Below are positions 8,128 through 14,948 of a DNA stretch of 29,627 nt, in pieces. Under the pieces are notes generated by a model. The model was not told where the DNA came from and made no database searches. It saw only the letters and a program-made list of their open reading frames with translations. This DNA comes from Marinospirillum sp. (GTDB lineage: Bacteria > Pseudomonadota > Gammaproteobacteria > Pseudomonadales > Halomonadaceae). The position numbers were made by a program, and so were the translations under genes. Location: contig SKOQ01000005.1 of NCBI GenBank assembly GCA_007119985.1, positions 1 through 29,627 of the forward strand, read 5' to 3'. The stretch's first letter is position 1; the number at the start of each line of letters is the position of its first letter.

Positions 8128-8502
8128 CATGGCGTGCAAGCCATTGCTGCGCGTCGGGCTCAGGTGCTTATCCAAACCCAAAGCAGCCAGAAAATCCGGT
8201 GGTGTCGCCAGTATCTCCGCCGCAGTACGATCACTGTAAATACGGACCAGCAGCGCAATCAAGCCGGAAACGATGGCCGCATCGCTGATCGCCGCAAAAT
8301 GGATTTTTCCTTCTTTTACTTCTGGGCGAATCCACACCTGAGACTGGCAGCCTTCGATTTTATAATCGGCTATCTTCCACTCATCGGGATAGGTCGGCAG
8401 GGCCTTACCCAGATCGATAATGTACTGATAGCGATCCATCCAGTTATCAAACATGGCAAATTCATCAAGCAGCTCTTGTTGAGCCTGTTGGGCAGGGGTC
8501 AC
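8089..8502 (-). CDS. sufE: Cysteine desulfuration protein SufE
   Basis: A 137-residue SufE. It accepts persulfide sulfur from a SufS/CsdA-type cysteine desulfurase and passes it on for Fe-S cluster assembly. The acceptor Cys52 lies in the canonical IEGCQSQVW. MFDNWMDRYQYIIDLGKALP and the C-terminal GLDKHLSPTRSNGLHAML are family-typical. The start is GTG at 8500-8502, supported by TGAGGAG about 8 bases upstream and the absence of a better ATG. It stands alone rather than in a suf operon. Its 3' end overlaps the tail of yidD. The CsdE paralogue is an alternative name. Confidence 0.93.
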   Translation of the reverse strand: MTPAQQAQQELLDEFAMFDNWMDRYQYIIDLGKALPTYPDEWKIADYKIEGCQSQVWIRPEVKEGKIHFAAISDAAIVSGLIALLVRIYSDRTAAEILATPPDFLAALGLDKHLSPTRSNGLHAMLERIFAVARAAS

Positions 8503-8568
8503 CAGCTTTCTCCTCAGTATTGATTAATAACCCATCATTCTACCAGAATGCCCATCAGCAGGGTGAGC

Positions 8569-8991
8569 TTAGGGCTGATCTGCGCGGCGCACCTGTAGGC
8601 GATCACTGGCCGCTAAACGCACTCTTTGTCCTTCACGCGTGGTAAATCCACCTTCATACAGGTCTTTTTTGTAGACCCAAAAGATCTCTTCTGCTCCGCT
8701 CAAAGGCTGAATAACGCGCACCTCAAGTAGCTGATACTGATCGCGCCAGTGGTAAAGGCCATAACCTGAGCCAATCAACAAGGCAAAAATCAGCGCCGGA
8801 ATCAAAGGGCTCATTTTTTTACCTTGCGTCAAGGCTGTGGCTCTTGTGTTATCAGCAAAAGTGTCATCAGCAAGAGGCCCTGTTTTTCTGCGCTCTGCTT
8901 CTTGCCGCTGTTTTAAACTGGCCTGCTGTTTGAGCCACAATCCATAAAGACTGGCAAAGACCAGTAATGCCACCAAAAGCTTACCTAGCAT
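8569..8991 (-). CDS. Unrecognised small membrane protein, two predicted helices
   Basis: A 140-residue protein I do not recognise. Two hydrophobic helices (about residues 3-20 and 62-80) flank a charged cytoplasmic or periplasmic segment rich in Gln, Arg and Lys. A C-terminal soluble part of about 55 residues contains GAEEIFWVYKKDLYEGGFTTREGQRVRLAASDRLQV, which looks beta-rich. I chose the ATG at 8991 because AGAGGA lies 6-8 bases upstream; an upstream extension to 9060 is open but less supported. It lies 66 bp upstream of sufE on the same strand and could be cotranscribed with it. No function is proposed. Confidence 0.65.
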   Translation of the reverse strand: MLGKLLVALLVFASLYGLWLKQQASLKQRQEAERRKTGPLADDTFADNTRATALTQGKKMSPLIPALIFALLIGSGYGLYHWRDQYQLLEVRVIQPLSGAEEIFWVYKKDLYEGGFTTREGQRVRLAASDRLQVRRADQP

Positions 8992-9102
8992 GGAATCCTC
9001 TTCAACCCAGTTGAAAGCGCCAAGGGTAGCTTTTTTTGCCTTGTAATGCGAAAAAAACACACCTTCAAGCCAAAAAGCCAGCAGCCAAGCGCAAAAAAAG
9101 CG

Positions 9103-9144
9103 ATAATGCGCGTTTATGCCTTGCCTAAGGCTTTTCTCTTTTTT
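9103..9144 (+). terminator. Promoter-proximal terminator-like hairpin upstream of ycaO
   Basis: A -10-like GATAAT (9103-9108) is followed by the hairpin GCCTT-GCCT-AAGGC (9118-9131) and an immediate T-rich run TTTTCTCTTTTTT (9132-9144). This has the form of an intrinsic terminator but ends only 12-15 bp before the ycaO start. No + strand gene lies upstream for 1 kb, so it would act on ycaO itself as an attenuator. The hairpin and T tract are seen directly; the regulatory role is inference. Confidence 0.5.
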
Positions 9145-9158
9145 GATGGATGTGAGTG

Positions 9159-11360
9159 ATGCAAATTCAGGTTGAGTTTCTCGATAATCTTCGCCTTCAA
9201 GCGCAGTTTGATGATTTTACGGTGATCACTGATCAACCCATCCGCTATAAAGGCGATGGGAGTGCACCCAGCCCTTTTGATTACTTCCTTGCCTCCTCAG
9301 CCTTATGTGCGGCCTATTTTGTGCGTGTTTACTGCCTTGCGCGCAATATTCCGACCGATAACATTCGTTTGGCACAAAACAATATTGTCGATCCTGAAAA
9401 TCGCTATCAGCAGATTTTTAAAATTCAGGTCGAGCTGCCTGAAGACATCAGCGAGAAGGACCGGCAGGGGATTCTGCGCTCGATTGAGCGTTGCACCGTC
9501 AAAAAGGTGGTGCAAGCTGGCCCTGAGTTTCAGATTGAGGTGGTCGAGAGCCTAGCTGATGATGCTCAAGCGCTGTTAATCAATAGCTTGGATCAAGGCA
9601 CGGCAACCTATATCGAAGGCAAGGATGCTCCAGTTGAAGCCAGTATCGCCAGAATGACTCAGATTCTGGCTGATCTGGGCATGAAGATTGAAGTGGCCTC
9701 ATGGCGCAATCTGGTCCCTCATGTGTGGTCCTTGCATTTAAGAGATGCCGATTCTCCAATGTGCTTTACCAATGGCAAGGGCGCGACCAAAGAAAGTGCG
9801 CTCTGCTCAGCCCTTGGTGAGTTTATTGAGCGTTTAAGCTGTAACTTCTTCTACAACGACCAGTTCTTTGGCGAGCAGATCGGCGACAGTGAGTTTGTTC
9901 ACTACCCGAATGAGCGCTGGTTCTTGCCTGGACCTGACGATCAGCTTCCTGAAGGTCTTTTAGATGCCGCAACTCTGGCTTTTTATAATCCAGAAGGGGA
10001 GCTGCGTGCGTCACATCTTTATGACACTAATTCAGGCCGACCCGACCGCGGCATTTGTGCGCTGCCTTTTACACGCCATTCAGATCAGCAGACGGTCTAT
10101 TTTCCATCCAATCTGCTTGAGAACCTCTATCTCAGCAACGGCATGAGTGCCGGTAATACGCTGGCCGAAGCGCAGGTGCAGTGTTTATCTGAGATTTTTG
10201 AGCGGGCCGTCAAAAAACACATTATTGAAGAAGAGCTGGTGCTGCCGGAGGTGCCTGCGGCTTATCTGGCGCAGTATCCACATCTGGTCGAAGGTATTCA
10301 GGCGTTAGAAGCCCAAGGCTATCCTATCTATGTCAAGGATGCCTCCCTCGGTGGGCAGTTTCCGGTGGCTTGTGTCGCAATGATGAATCCGAAGACAGGC
10401 GGGGTGTTCACTTCTTTTGGAGCCCATCCACGTTTTTCCATCGCCTTAGAGCGGAGTCTGACCGAGCTTTTACAAGGCCGCAGCTTTGAAGGGCTGAATG
10501 ACTTCCCCTTGCCAACCTTTAATTCGATGGCGGTGCAAGAACCGAATAACTTTGTCGAGCACTTTATTGATTCCAGCGGCGTGGTGTCTTGGCGTTTCTT
10601 CAGCAATCAGGCGGATTATGAGTTTTGTCCGTGGGATTTTTCTGGCACCACTGAAGAAGAAGCAGACCAGCTTTTTGATTTATTACAAGAGCAGGGCTAT
10701 GAAGCCTATATTTCGGTGCATCAGGATTTAGGGCTGCCCACTTGTCGTATTCTTGTCCCCGGTTTTTCTGAGATCTATCCCGTCGAAGATTTGATCTGGG
10801 ATAACACCAACAAAGCCTTGGCTTTTCGTGCCGATATTTTAAACCTGCATCAACTGAATGACGAACAACTCCAAGCGCTGCTTGATCGACTCGAAGAAAG
10901 TCAGCTTGATGAGTATATGGATATCATCACGCTGATTGGTATCGAATTTGATGATCCCACCCCGTGGGGACAGCTGAATGTGCTTGAACTGAAGCTATTG
11001 ATTCATCTGGCGCTGGGGCAGCATGAAGAGGCGCTTGAACGGGTCGAGCAATTTCTCCAGTACAATACCAACACCCACGAACGCGGCCTGTTTTATCAAG
11101 CCGTCAGTGCGGTGCTGAATATCACACTGGATGAAGAGCTGGAAGTGGATCATTTTAGCGAGAGCCTCACTCGGCTCTATGGTGTCGAACGCGCCGAGGC
11201 CGCCTTGGGTTCAGTCGCAGGGCAGGTGCGTTTTTACGGCTTGACGCCCACCAACTTGCAACTGACTGGCTTGGATCGCCATCAACGGCTGCTGACCAGC
11301 TATCAAAAACTCCATCGTGCCCGTGCCCGTTTTGCCGCGCAACAGGGCGAGGCGTCCTAG
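9159..11360 (+). CDS. ycaO: OsmC domain/YcaO domain protein
   Basis: A 733-residue protein. Residues about 1-135 are OsmC-like (MQIQVEFLDNLRLQAQFD... SPFDYFLASSALCAAYFV). Residues about 175-570 are a YcaO ATP-binding domain with ALGEFIERLSCNFFY (about 217-231) and LAEAQVQCLSEIFERAVKK (about 333-351), the acidic ATP/Mg motifs of the family. A helical, TPR-like C-terminal part follows. YcaO proteins activate amide bonds with ATP. The E. coli member promotes beta-methylthiolation of ribosomal protein S12 with RimO. No azole-peptide precursor or dehydrogenase lies nearby, so a housekeeping role is favoured. GTG at 9156 precedes ATG 9159; either could start. A terminator-like hairpin precedes it. 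Confidence 0.9.
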   Translation: MQIQVEFLDNLRLQAQFDDFTVITDQPIRYKGDGSAPSPFDYFLASSALCAAYFVRVYCLARNIPTDNIRLAQNNIVDPENRYQQIFKIQVELPEDISEKDRQGILRSIERCTVKKVVQAGPEFQIEVVESLADDAQALLINSLDQGTATYIEGKDAPVEASIARMTQILADLGMKIEVASWRNLVPHVWSLHLRDADSPMCFTNGKGATKESALCSALGEFIERLSCNFFYNDQFFGEQIGDSEFVHYPNERWFLPGPDDQLPEGLLDAATLAFYNPEGELRASHLYDTNSGRPDRGICALPFTRHSDQQTVYFPSNLLENLYLSNGMSAGNTLAEAQVQCLSEIFERAVKKHIIEEELVLPEVPAAYLAQYPHLVEGIQALEAQGYPIYVKDASLGGQFPVACVAMMNPKTGGVFTSFGAHPRFSIALERSLTELLQGRSFEGLNDFPLPTFNSMAVQEPNNFVEHFIDSSGVVSWRFFSNQADYEFCPWDFSGTTEEEADQLFDLLQEQGYEAYISVHQDLGLPTCRILVPGFSEIYPVEDLIWDNTNKALAFRADILNLHQLNDEQLQALLDRLEESQLDEYMDIITLIGIEFDDPTPWGQLNVLELKLLIHLALGQHEEALERVEQFLQYNTNTHERGLFYQAVSAVLNITLDEELEVDHFSESLTRLYGVERAEAALGSVAGQVRFYGLTPTNLQLTGLDRHQRLLTSYQKLHRARARFAAQQGEAS

Positions 11361-11402
11361 TCTGGATCGGCTTGGCAGGGGATGACCAAAATGCGCGACA
11401 AG

Positions 11403-11423
11403 CCCCGTACTTTGAGTGCGGGG
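11403..11423. terminator. Hairpin between convergent ycaO and recombinase genes
   Basis: CCCCGTACT (11403-11411) and AGTGCGGGG (11415-11423) form a 9-bp stem (one G-U pair) with a 3-nt loop. It sits between two convergent stop codons (11360 and 11451), so a bidirectional transcription boundary is plausible. No clear T tract follows on either strand, so intrinsic termination would be weak. Confidence 0.45.
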
Positions 11424-11450
11424 AAGGATAGTGCGGCATCGGCAGAACTC

Positions 11451-12680
11451 CTATTCAGGGGTCAGTGGCTTCAACCCATGACGTCCTGTTTGCTCCTGCC
11501 AAGCGCCATCTTCTTCATGAAGATAAAGGCGCGTAGTTGCCAAGCTAGAGTGGCGTGCATTGCGCGCCAAATAACGCAGCTCCACGCCGGCATCGGCCTG
11601 ATGGGTGATCGAAGTATGACGAAACCAGTGGGTGCTGGCCTGGCGTAAGGTGGCCGCCATCTCTGGTGCTTGATCCTCAATAAACGCGGCGGCCTCAGCC
11701 GTGAGATCCTTCATCGTTCGATAAATCATATTGGCACTGATGCCCTCCGTCCCGCGCAGGTTGCGCACGAGCGGTGAAGCATCCTGCATCCATTCCGTCG
11801 CCGATAACCCTAAATGCTGACGATAGACCTTTAAGGCATCAATCAGCTCTGGCTGAGCTGGAATCTCAGCATACTTGCCTCCCTTGCCTTCGACAGCCCA
11901 CCACCAATAGCCACGCCGATAAAAGAAATCCTGCATTTTGGCCTGCGCCACCTCATGCACGCGCGGAGCGAGCAGATACAAAAAGTGCAGCAGAAAATGC
12001 CAGCGGGCGATCTGGGCTTGGCGCGCGGGTTCGGCCTCTTGCTCCTGACCTAGGCGCACCAGATAATCGACCAGCACCTGCCAGGTTTCTTGCTCTAAAT
12101 ATCTTTCGCGCACACTCTTGGCTTCTTGGCGCGAGCCCTTGTGGCGCATCAAAGCCAGCGGATTACCCAGCAAATAGCCCGCATCATGCAAATACTGGAA
12201 TAAGCCTTTCAAAATACGCAGCGCATGCTGCTGGCTGGCAGGACTCAACGGCCCTTGAAAAGGCCGCCAAGCATCTGAGTGGCGCGGGGCCCGTCCATGC
12301 CCACACCAGCGCTTTGCAGGTTGAGGATCGGCCAAGAAAGCTTGATATTCCACTAAATCTTCTCGCGTCAAGCTCGATAAGGGCAGGCCGCGCTGCAACC
12401 AACACCAGAGCAAAAGACGCTCCGCCTCTTTGCGATAAGTGCGATAGGTTTGGCCTTGGTATTCCGCCAGCCATAATTGGACTGCCGCTAAATCATGTGG
12501 TGCATCAATCTGGCAATGCAAATGCGCTGGCGGTCGATTGCGCCCAGAGGCACCGCTTAATTCAGTAGGAAGCAGATCCAGACGCTCGAGGCAACGCACT
12601 GGCTGCTCGGTCGCTGATTGTGAGCGCGCTTGTGGTGAAGAAGGCGTGGGTGACGCGGCTAACGAAAACTCGGAAGACAT
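11451..12680 (-). CDS. Tyrosine recombinase/site-specific integrase (cryptic chromosomal type)
   Basis: A 409-residue phage-integrase-family recombinase. An N-terminal variable region (1-60) precedes a SAM-like core-binding domain (about 60-185; LWLAEYQGQTYRTYRKEAER) and the catalytic domain (about 190-395). The catalytic set looks complete: Arg240 (LAPRVHEV), Lys266 or Lys269 (EGKGGK), His351-x2-Arg354 (HWFRH), His377 (ARHSS) and nucleophile Tyr386 (TTRLYLH). The N-terminal pattern, with a Trp/Arg-rich RWCGHGR insert, resembles orphan chromosomal integrases I recall from beta- and gammaproteobacteria. I chose the ATG at 12680; an in-frame ATG at 12746 overlaps a palindrome and lacks a ribosome site. 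It is divergent from a KfrA-like gene. No tRNA or obvious attachment repeat is adjacent. Confidence 0.9.
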   Translation of the reverse strand: MSSEFSLAASPTPSSPQARSQSATEQPVRCLERLDLLPTELSGASGRNRPPAHLHCQIDAPHDLAAVQLWLAEYQGQTYRTYRKEAERLLLWCWLQRGLPLSSLTREDLVEYQAFLADPQPAKRWCGHGRAPRHSDAWRPFQGPLSPASQQHALRILKGLFQYLHDAGYLLGNPLALMRHKGSRQEAKSVRERYLEQETWQVLVDYLVRLGQEQEAEPARQAQIARWHFLLHFLYLLAPRVHEVAQAKMQDFFYRRGYWWWAVEGKGGKYAEIPAQPELIDALKVYRQHLGLSATEWMQDASPLVRNLRGTEGISANMIYRTMKDLTAEAAAFIEDQAPEMAATLRQASTHWFRHTSITHQADAGVELRYLARNARHSSLATTRLYLHEEDGAWQEQTGRHGLKPLTPE

Positions 12681-12744
12681 GATTTTTCTGCTTTGTGATC
12701 GACCAGAAGGGCATCTTATCTCATCCCCTCTTACACTGCCACCC

Positions 12745-12772
12745 ATTCATGATAATTATGGTTATCATGAAT
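12745..12772. promoter_or_regulatory. Perfect 11-bp inverted repeat, candidate operator of the recombinase/KfrA pair
   Basis: ATTCATGATAA (12745-12755) and TTATCATGAAT (12762-12772) are perfect inverted copies with a 6-bp spacer. They lie in the 216-bp divergent region between the recombinase (start 12680) and the KfrA-like gene (start 12897). The length and symmetry are well beyond chance for this short gap. A DNA-binding protein, most simply the KfrA-like product or the recombinase itself, may bind here; this is inference. Confidence 0.6.
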
Positions 12773-12791
12773 TGAGGATCTATTTCATAGC

Positions 12792-12824
12792 GTAATTGAC
12801 GTAATATGTAATATGTAATAAAGT
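12792..12824 (+). promoter_or_regulatory. Promoter of the KfrA-like gene with 7-bp tandem repeats in its spacer
   Basis: TTGACG (12796-12801, five of six consensus bases) and TAAAGT (12819-12824, four of six) are 17 bp apart, a good sigma-70-like promoter. The spacer is filled by tandem repeats GTAATAT (12801-12807), GTAATAT (12808-12814) and GTAATAA (12815-12821), with a fourth partial copy GTAATTG at 12792. A protein bound to these repeats would block the promoter, as in KfrA autoregulation on IncP plasmids. The repeats are seen; the binding is inference. Confidence 0.5.
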
Positions 12825-12896
12825 CCTTTGCATCCACTACTTCACTGCAAGCCTTTCACTGGCTGCAGAAAATCCCGTTTATGGAGCAAGATCACG

Positions 12897-13889
12897 ATGG
12901 CAAGAAATGGCGTTCAATACGAAGAAGTCGCAGCCTGTATCGAGCAGCTGATTCAGGCTGGAGAAAACCCAACCCTGCAACGCATACGTGAACAACTCGG
13001 CACAGGCAGCTTCTCCACGCTGAGCGAACACCTCAAGCGCTGGAAGGATGAACGCCAGCAAGCACCGCAAGCTGCAACACGCTTACCGCAGAAGTTGATT
13101 GAGTGCGCACAGGATGTGTGGCGGATTGCACACCAAGAAGCCGAGGCTCAGCGTCTGGCCTATCAAGCCGAGATCGATCAGCAACTCGAGGCTGCGCTTT
13201 TGGCGCAACAGGCCGCTGAGCAACAAGCACAGGAAATCGTGCAGCAGAATCAGCGCGTGGAAGAAAAAAACGCCCAGCTTTTGGGCAAGTTAGAAGCCCA
13301 GGCAGAACAGCTCGGGCAGTTGCAGAATCAGCTCGGCCATCTGCAGGCGCTTGAGAGCGAGCAAAAACAGCGTTTTGCGAAAGAGACAGCCGCGCTGCGA
13401 ACCGCTTTGGCTGAGCAGCAGCATGACTATGAGGCACGCCTCCATGAGTTAGCCCAGCAACAGCAGCAGACCTTACTCAAAGAACAGGAGCGCCATGAAG
13501 CACACCAGCAGCGCTGGATGCAGGAAGTTGACCAAGCCAGAATGCTGGTGCGTCAACTGGAGCAGAAAAAAGAAGAGCAGGAAAAACGCTACCAACAACA
13601 AGAGCGGCATCAACAAGCGCAACTCCAGGCCAGCCAGCAGCAGCAGGCTGAACTTCAAGCCCGCCTGCGCCTGCTTGAAGAACACCAAGCCGAGCTGATC
13701 AAGACTCAGCAGCACAAAGAGGCTCAACTGCTCGCCAAGCTGGAAGAAAAAGAAGCTGCTTATTTGATCCAACGGCAAGAACAGGAAGATCGCTACCGCG
13801 CACAAAGAGAGGCAGATCAAGAGGAGAAAATGCAGTTGAAATGGCTACTGGAGCAACAACGTCGCTTACAGCCGCTGGTTTTGGTTTAA
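12897..13889 (+). CDS. KfrA-like DNA-binding protein with long coiled coil
   Basis: A 330-residue protein. Residues 1-60 match the plasmid KfrA N-terminal DNA-binding domain (PF11740): MARNGVQYEEVAACIEQL, NPTLQRIREQLGTGSFSTLSEHLKRWK. From about 75 to 325 it is an almost unbroken Gln/Glu/Ala/Leu heptad-rich coiled coil. Plasmid KfrA is an autorepressor with an alpha-helical tail implicated in partition complexes. Here the gene is chromosomal in context and divergent from a tyrosine recombinase. I chose ATG 12897, with GGAG 10 bases upstream and the conserved domain starting at once. Its stop codon overlaps a TA-flanked inverted repeat. It may control the recombinase, form filaments on DNA, or be a plasmid remnant. 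Confidence 0.8.
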   Translation: MARNGVQYEEVAACIEQLIQAGENPTLQRIREQLGTGSFSTLSEHLKRWKDERQQAPQAATRLPQKLIECAQDVWRIAHQEAEAQRLAYQAEIDQQLEAALLAQQAAEQQAQEIVQQNQRVEEKNAQLLGKLEAQAEQLGQLQNQLGHLQALESEQKQRFAKETAALRTALAEQQHDYEARLHELAQQQQQTLLKEQERHEAHQQRWMQEVDQARMLVRQLEQKKEEQEKRYQQQERHQQAQLQASQQQQAELQARLRLLEEHQAELIKTQQHKEAQLLAKLEEKEAAYLIQRQEQEDRYRAQREADQEEKMQLKWLLEQQRRLQPLVLV

Positions 13890-13945
13890 GGAACCTCTGA
13901 TTCACTATTGTGCTTGCTGATGCTGCGTTGATCAGAGGTGCCTTA
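13887..13945. repeat. Short TA-flanked inverted-repeat element (MITE-like or hairpin)
   Basis: AGGAACCTCTGAT (13889-13901) and ATCAGAGGTGCCT (13931-13943) are inverted copies with one mismatch, ending a 55-bp unit bounded on both sides by TA (13887-13888 and 13944-13945). The pairing extends to 15 bp if the TA is included. The left end forms part of the TAA stop of the KfrA-like gene. It may be a miniature transposable element or solo ends of an insertion sequence. A plain 3' stem-loop is the alternative; there is no T tract for a terminator. Confidence 0.5.
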
Positions 13946-13968
13946 GCTGTTTCATGATGAGAGTCGAA

Positions 13969-13987
13969 ATATTTGCTAATCGTTATC
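13969..13987 (+). promoter_or_regulatory. Candidate Fur box upstream of fhuF
   Basis: ATATTTGCTAATCGTTATC matches 12 of 19 positions of the Fur consensus, with the right half nearly complete (TAATC-TTATC). It overlaps a 7-bp inverted repeat TGCTAAT/ATTAGCA (13974-13980 and 13994-14000). It lies 47 bp before the fhuF start, where an iron-responsive repressor would act. Confidence 0.5.
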
Positions 13988-14033
13988 AGTTGCATTAGCA
14001 TGCTGGCCTCTAATTGCCAAAAGCTGCACTGCC

Positions 14034-14777
14034 ATGAGCCAAACTCTCTCAACCCTCTATGTCGGCCCACTCGAAGACTTTGCTCCCCCTCTTGTCTCGC
14101 CAACACCTGGGCCACTGGCCCTGCCAGCGACTGAGCTACAAAACCCGAATTACTTGCAGCCGCTACTCACCCGCTTCGGAGCCCAGTATGGTCCCGAGGC
14201 GGATCTAAAGGCCGTCGCTTCACTCTGGTCAAAATGGCATTTCAGCACACTGATCACTACAGCGCTTGCGCCTAACCTACTGCTCGGGCGAGATCTTCCT
14301 GTGGGGCTAAAGGAGCTTCACGTCACTCAGTCTGCTGATGGCAAAACCACCGGTTTTACGCTCGTGCACGCGGGCCAACCTCTTTCCGATCAAGATGATT
14401 TTTCACGCTTTAAGAGCCTGATTGATCAGCACTTAAGCCCACTGATTAGCACACTGGCGTCGGTGAGCGGCGCTTCAGCCAAGGTGTTCTGGAGCAATGC
14501 CGGTAACTATCTTGAGTTCTTCACATCGGCGATCCAAGCCCATCCTCTGGCTGTGCCCACAACCAATCAACCAGCCCAAAGACTCTTAGAGAGCCGCTCT
14601 CGACCTGATGGGCAGCGCAACCCTCTGTACCTTCCTGTGCGTTACATTGAGGCAGAAGATGCCGCTGATCCAAAGCGCATCCGACGCTTGTGCTGTCTGC
14701 GCTATCTCATTGATGAACTAGGATATTGCGGCAACTGCCCCGTTGCCTGTCGCCGCCATTCAGAGAAGAAGGGCTAA
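14034..14777 (+). CDS. fhuF: Siderophore-iron reductase, FhuF family
   Basis: A 247-residue protein ending in the FhuF [2Fe-2S] motif Cys220-Cys221-x10-Cys232-x2-Cys235 (RLCCLRY...YCGNCP). The N-terminal part is the variable FhuF domain. FhuF enzymes reduce ferric hydroxamate siderophores in the cytoplasm and so release iron after import. The gene precedes fhuC by 171 bp on the same strand, and a Fur-box-like site lies upstream, which fits iron-repressed expression. Length is close to the family norm (about 260). The start ATG at 14034 is the only reasonable one; the ribosome site is weak. Confidence 0.88.
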   Translation: MSQTLSTLYVGPLEDFAPPLVSPTPGPLALPATELQNPNYLQPLLTRFGAQYGPEADLKAVASLWSKWHFSTLITTALAPNLLLGRDLPVGLKELHVTQSADGKTTGFTLVHAGQPLSDQDDFSRFKSLIDQHLSPLISTLASVSGASAKVFWSNAGNYLEFFTSAIQAHPLAVPTTNQPAQRLLESRSRPDGQRNPLYLPVRYIEAEDAADPKRIRRLCCLRYLIDELGYCGNCPVACRRHSEKKG

Positions 14778-14805
14778 CCCGGTGCTTGTCTTTGAACCAG
14801 CAGTG

Positions 14806-14824
14806 CGTGAGTACACCTCTCACG
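14806..14824 (+). other. Small hairpin in the fhuF-fhuC gap
   Basis: CGTGAG (14806-14811) and CTCACG (14819-14824) form a 6-bp stem with a 7-nt loop without a T tract. The remainder of the 14778-14948 gap holds no convincing gene or promoter. The hairpin may mark partial termination after fhuF. Confidence 0.3.
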
Positions 14825-14948
14825 ATCTCTTCAATGATGGTCGCCGTTGTGGACTGGACGACCAGTTTCCAGACTTAGCGTGGTTTATCGCATTCGTATC
14901 ACTGCATCCTTTCACTATGCTTTTTAACTCATTCAATCTGAGAAAAAT

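Noticed and set aside
9159..11360. A RiPP (azole-peptide) biosynthetic cluster around the YcaO gene.
   Set aside because: No precursor peptide, dehydrogenase, transporter or leader peptidase lies nearby, and the OsmC-YcaO architecture is of the housekeeping type.
11774..12568. 264-codon plus-strand frame across the recombinase.
   Set aside because: It is antisense to a gene with complete catalytic residues, and its translation has low-complexity composition without family features.
13033..13437. Long minus-strand open frame across the KfrA-like gene.
   Set aside because: It is antisense to the Gln-rich coiled coil, whose repetitive codons keep other frames open. It has no recognisable domain.
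11400..14033. Integrative element boundaries (attL/attR) around the recombinase.
   Set aside because: No tRNA gene is adjacent and I found no long direct repeat shared by the two flanks. The region also lacks cargo, so I did not call an island.
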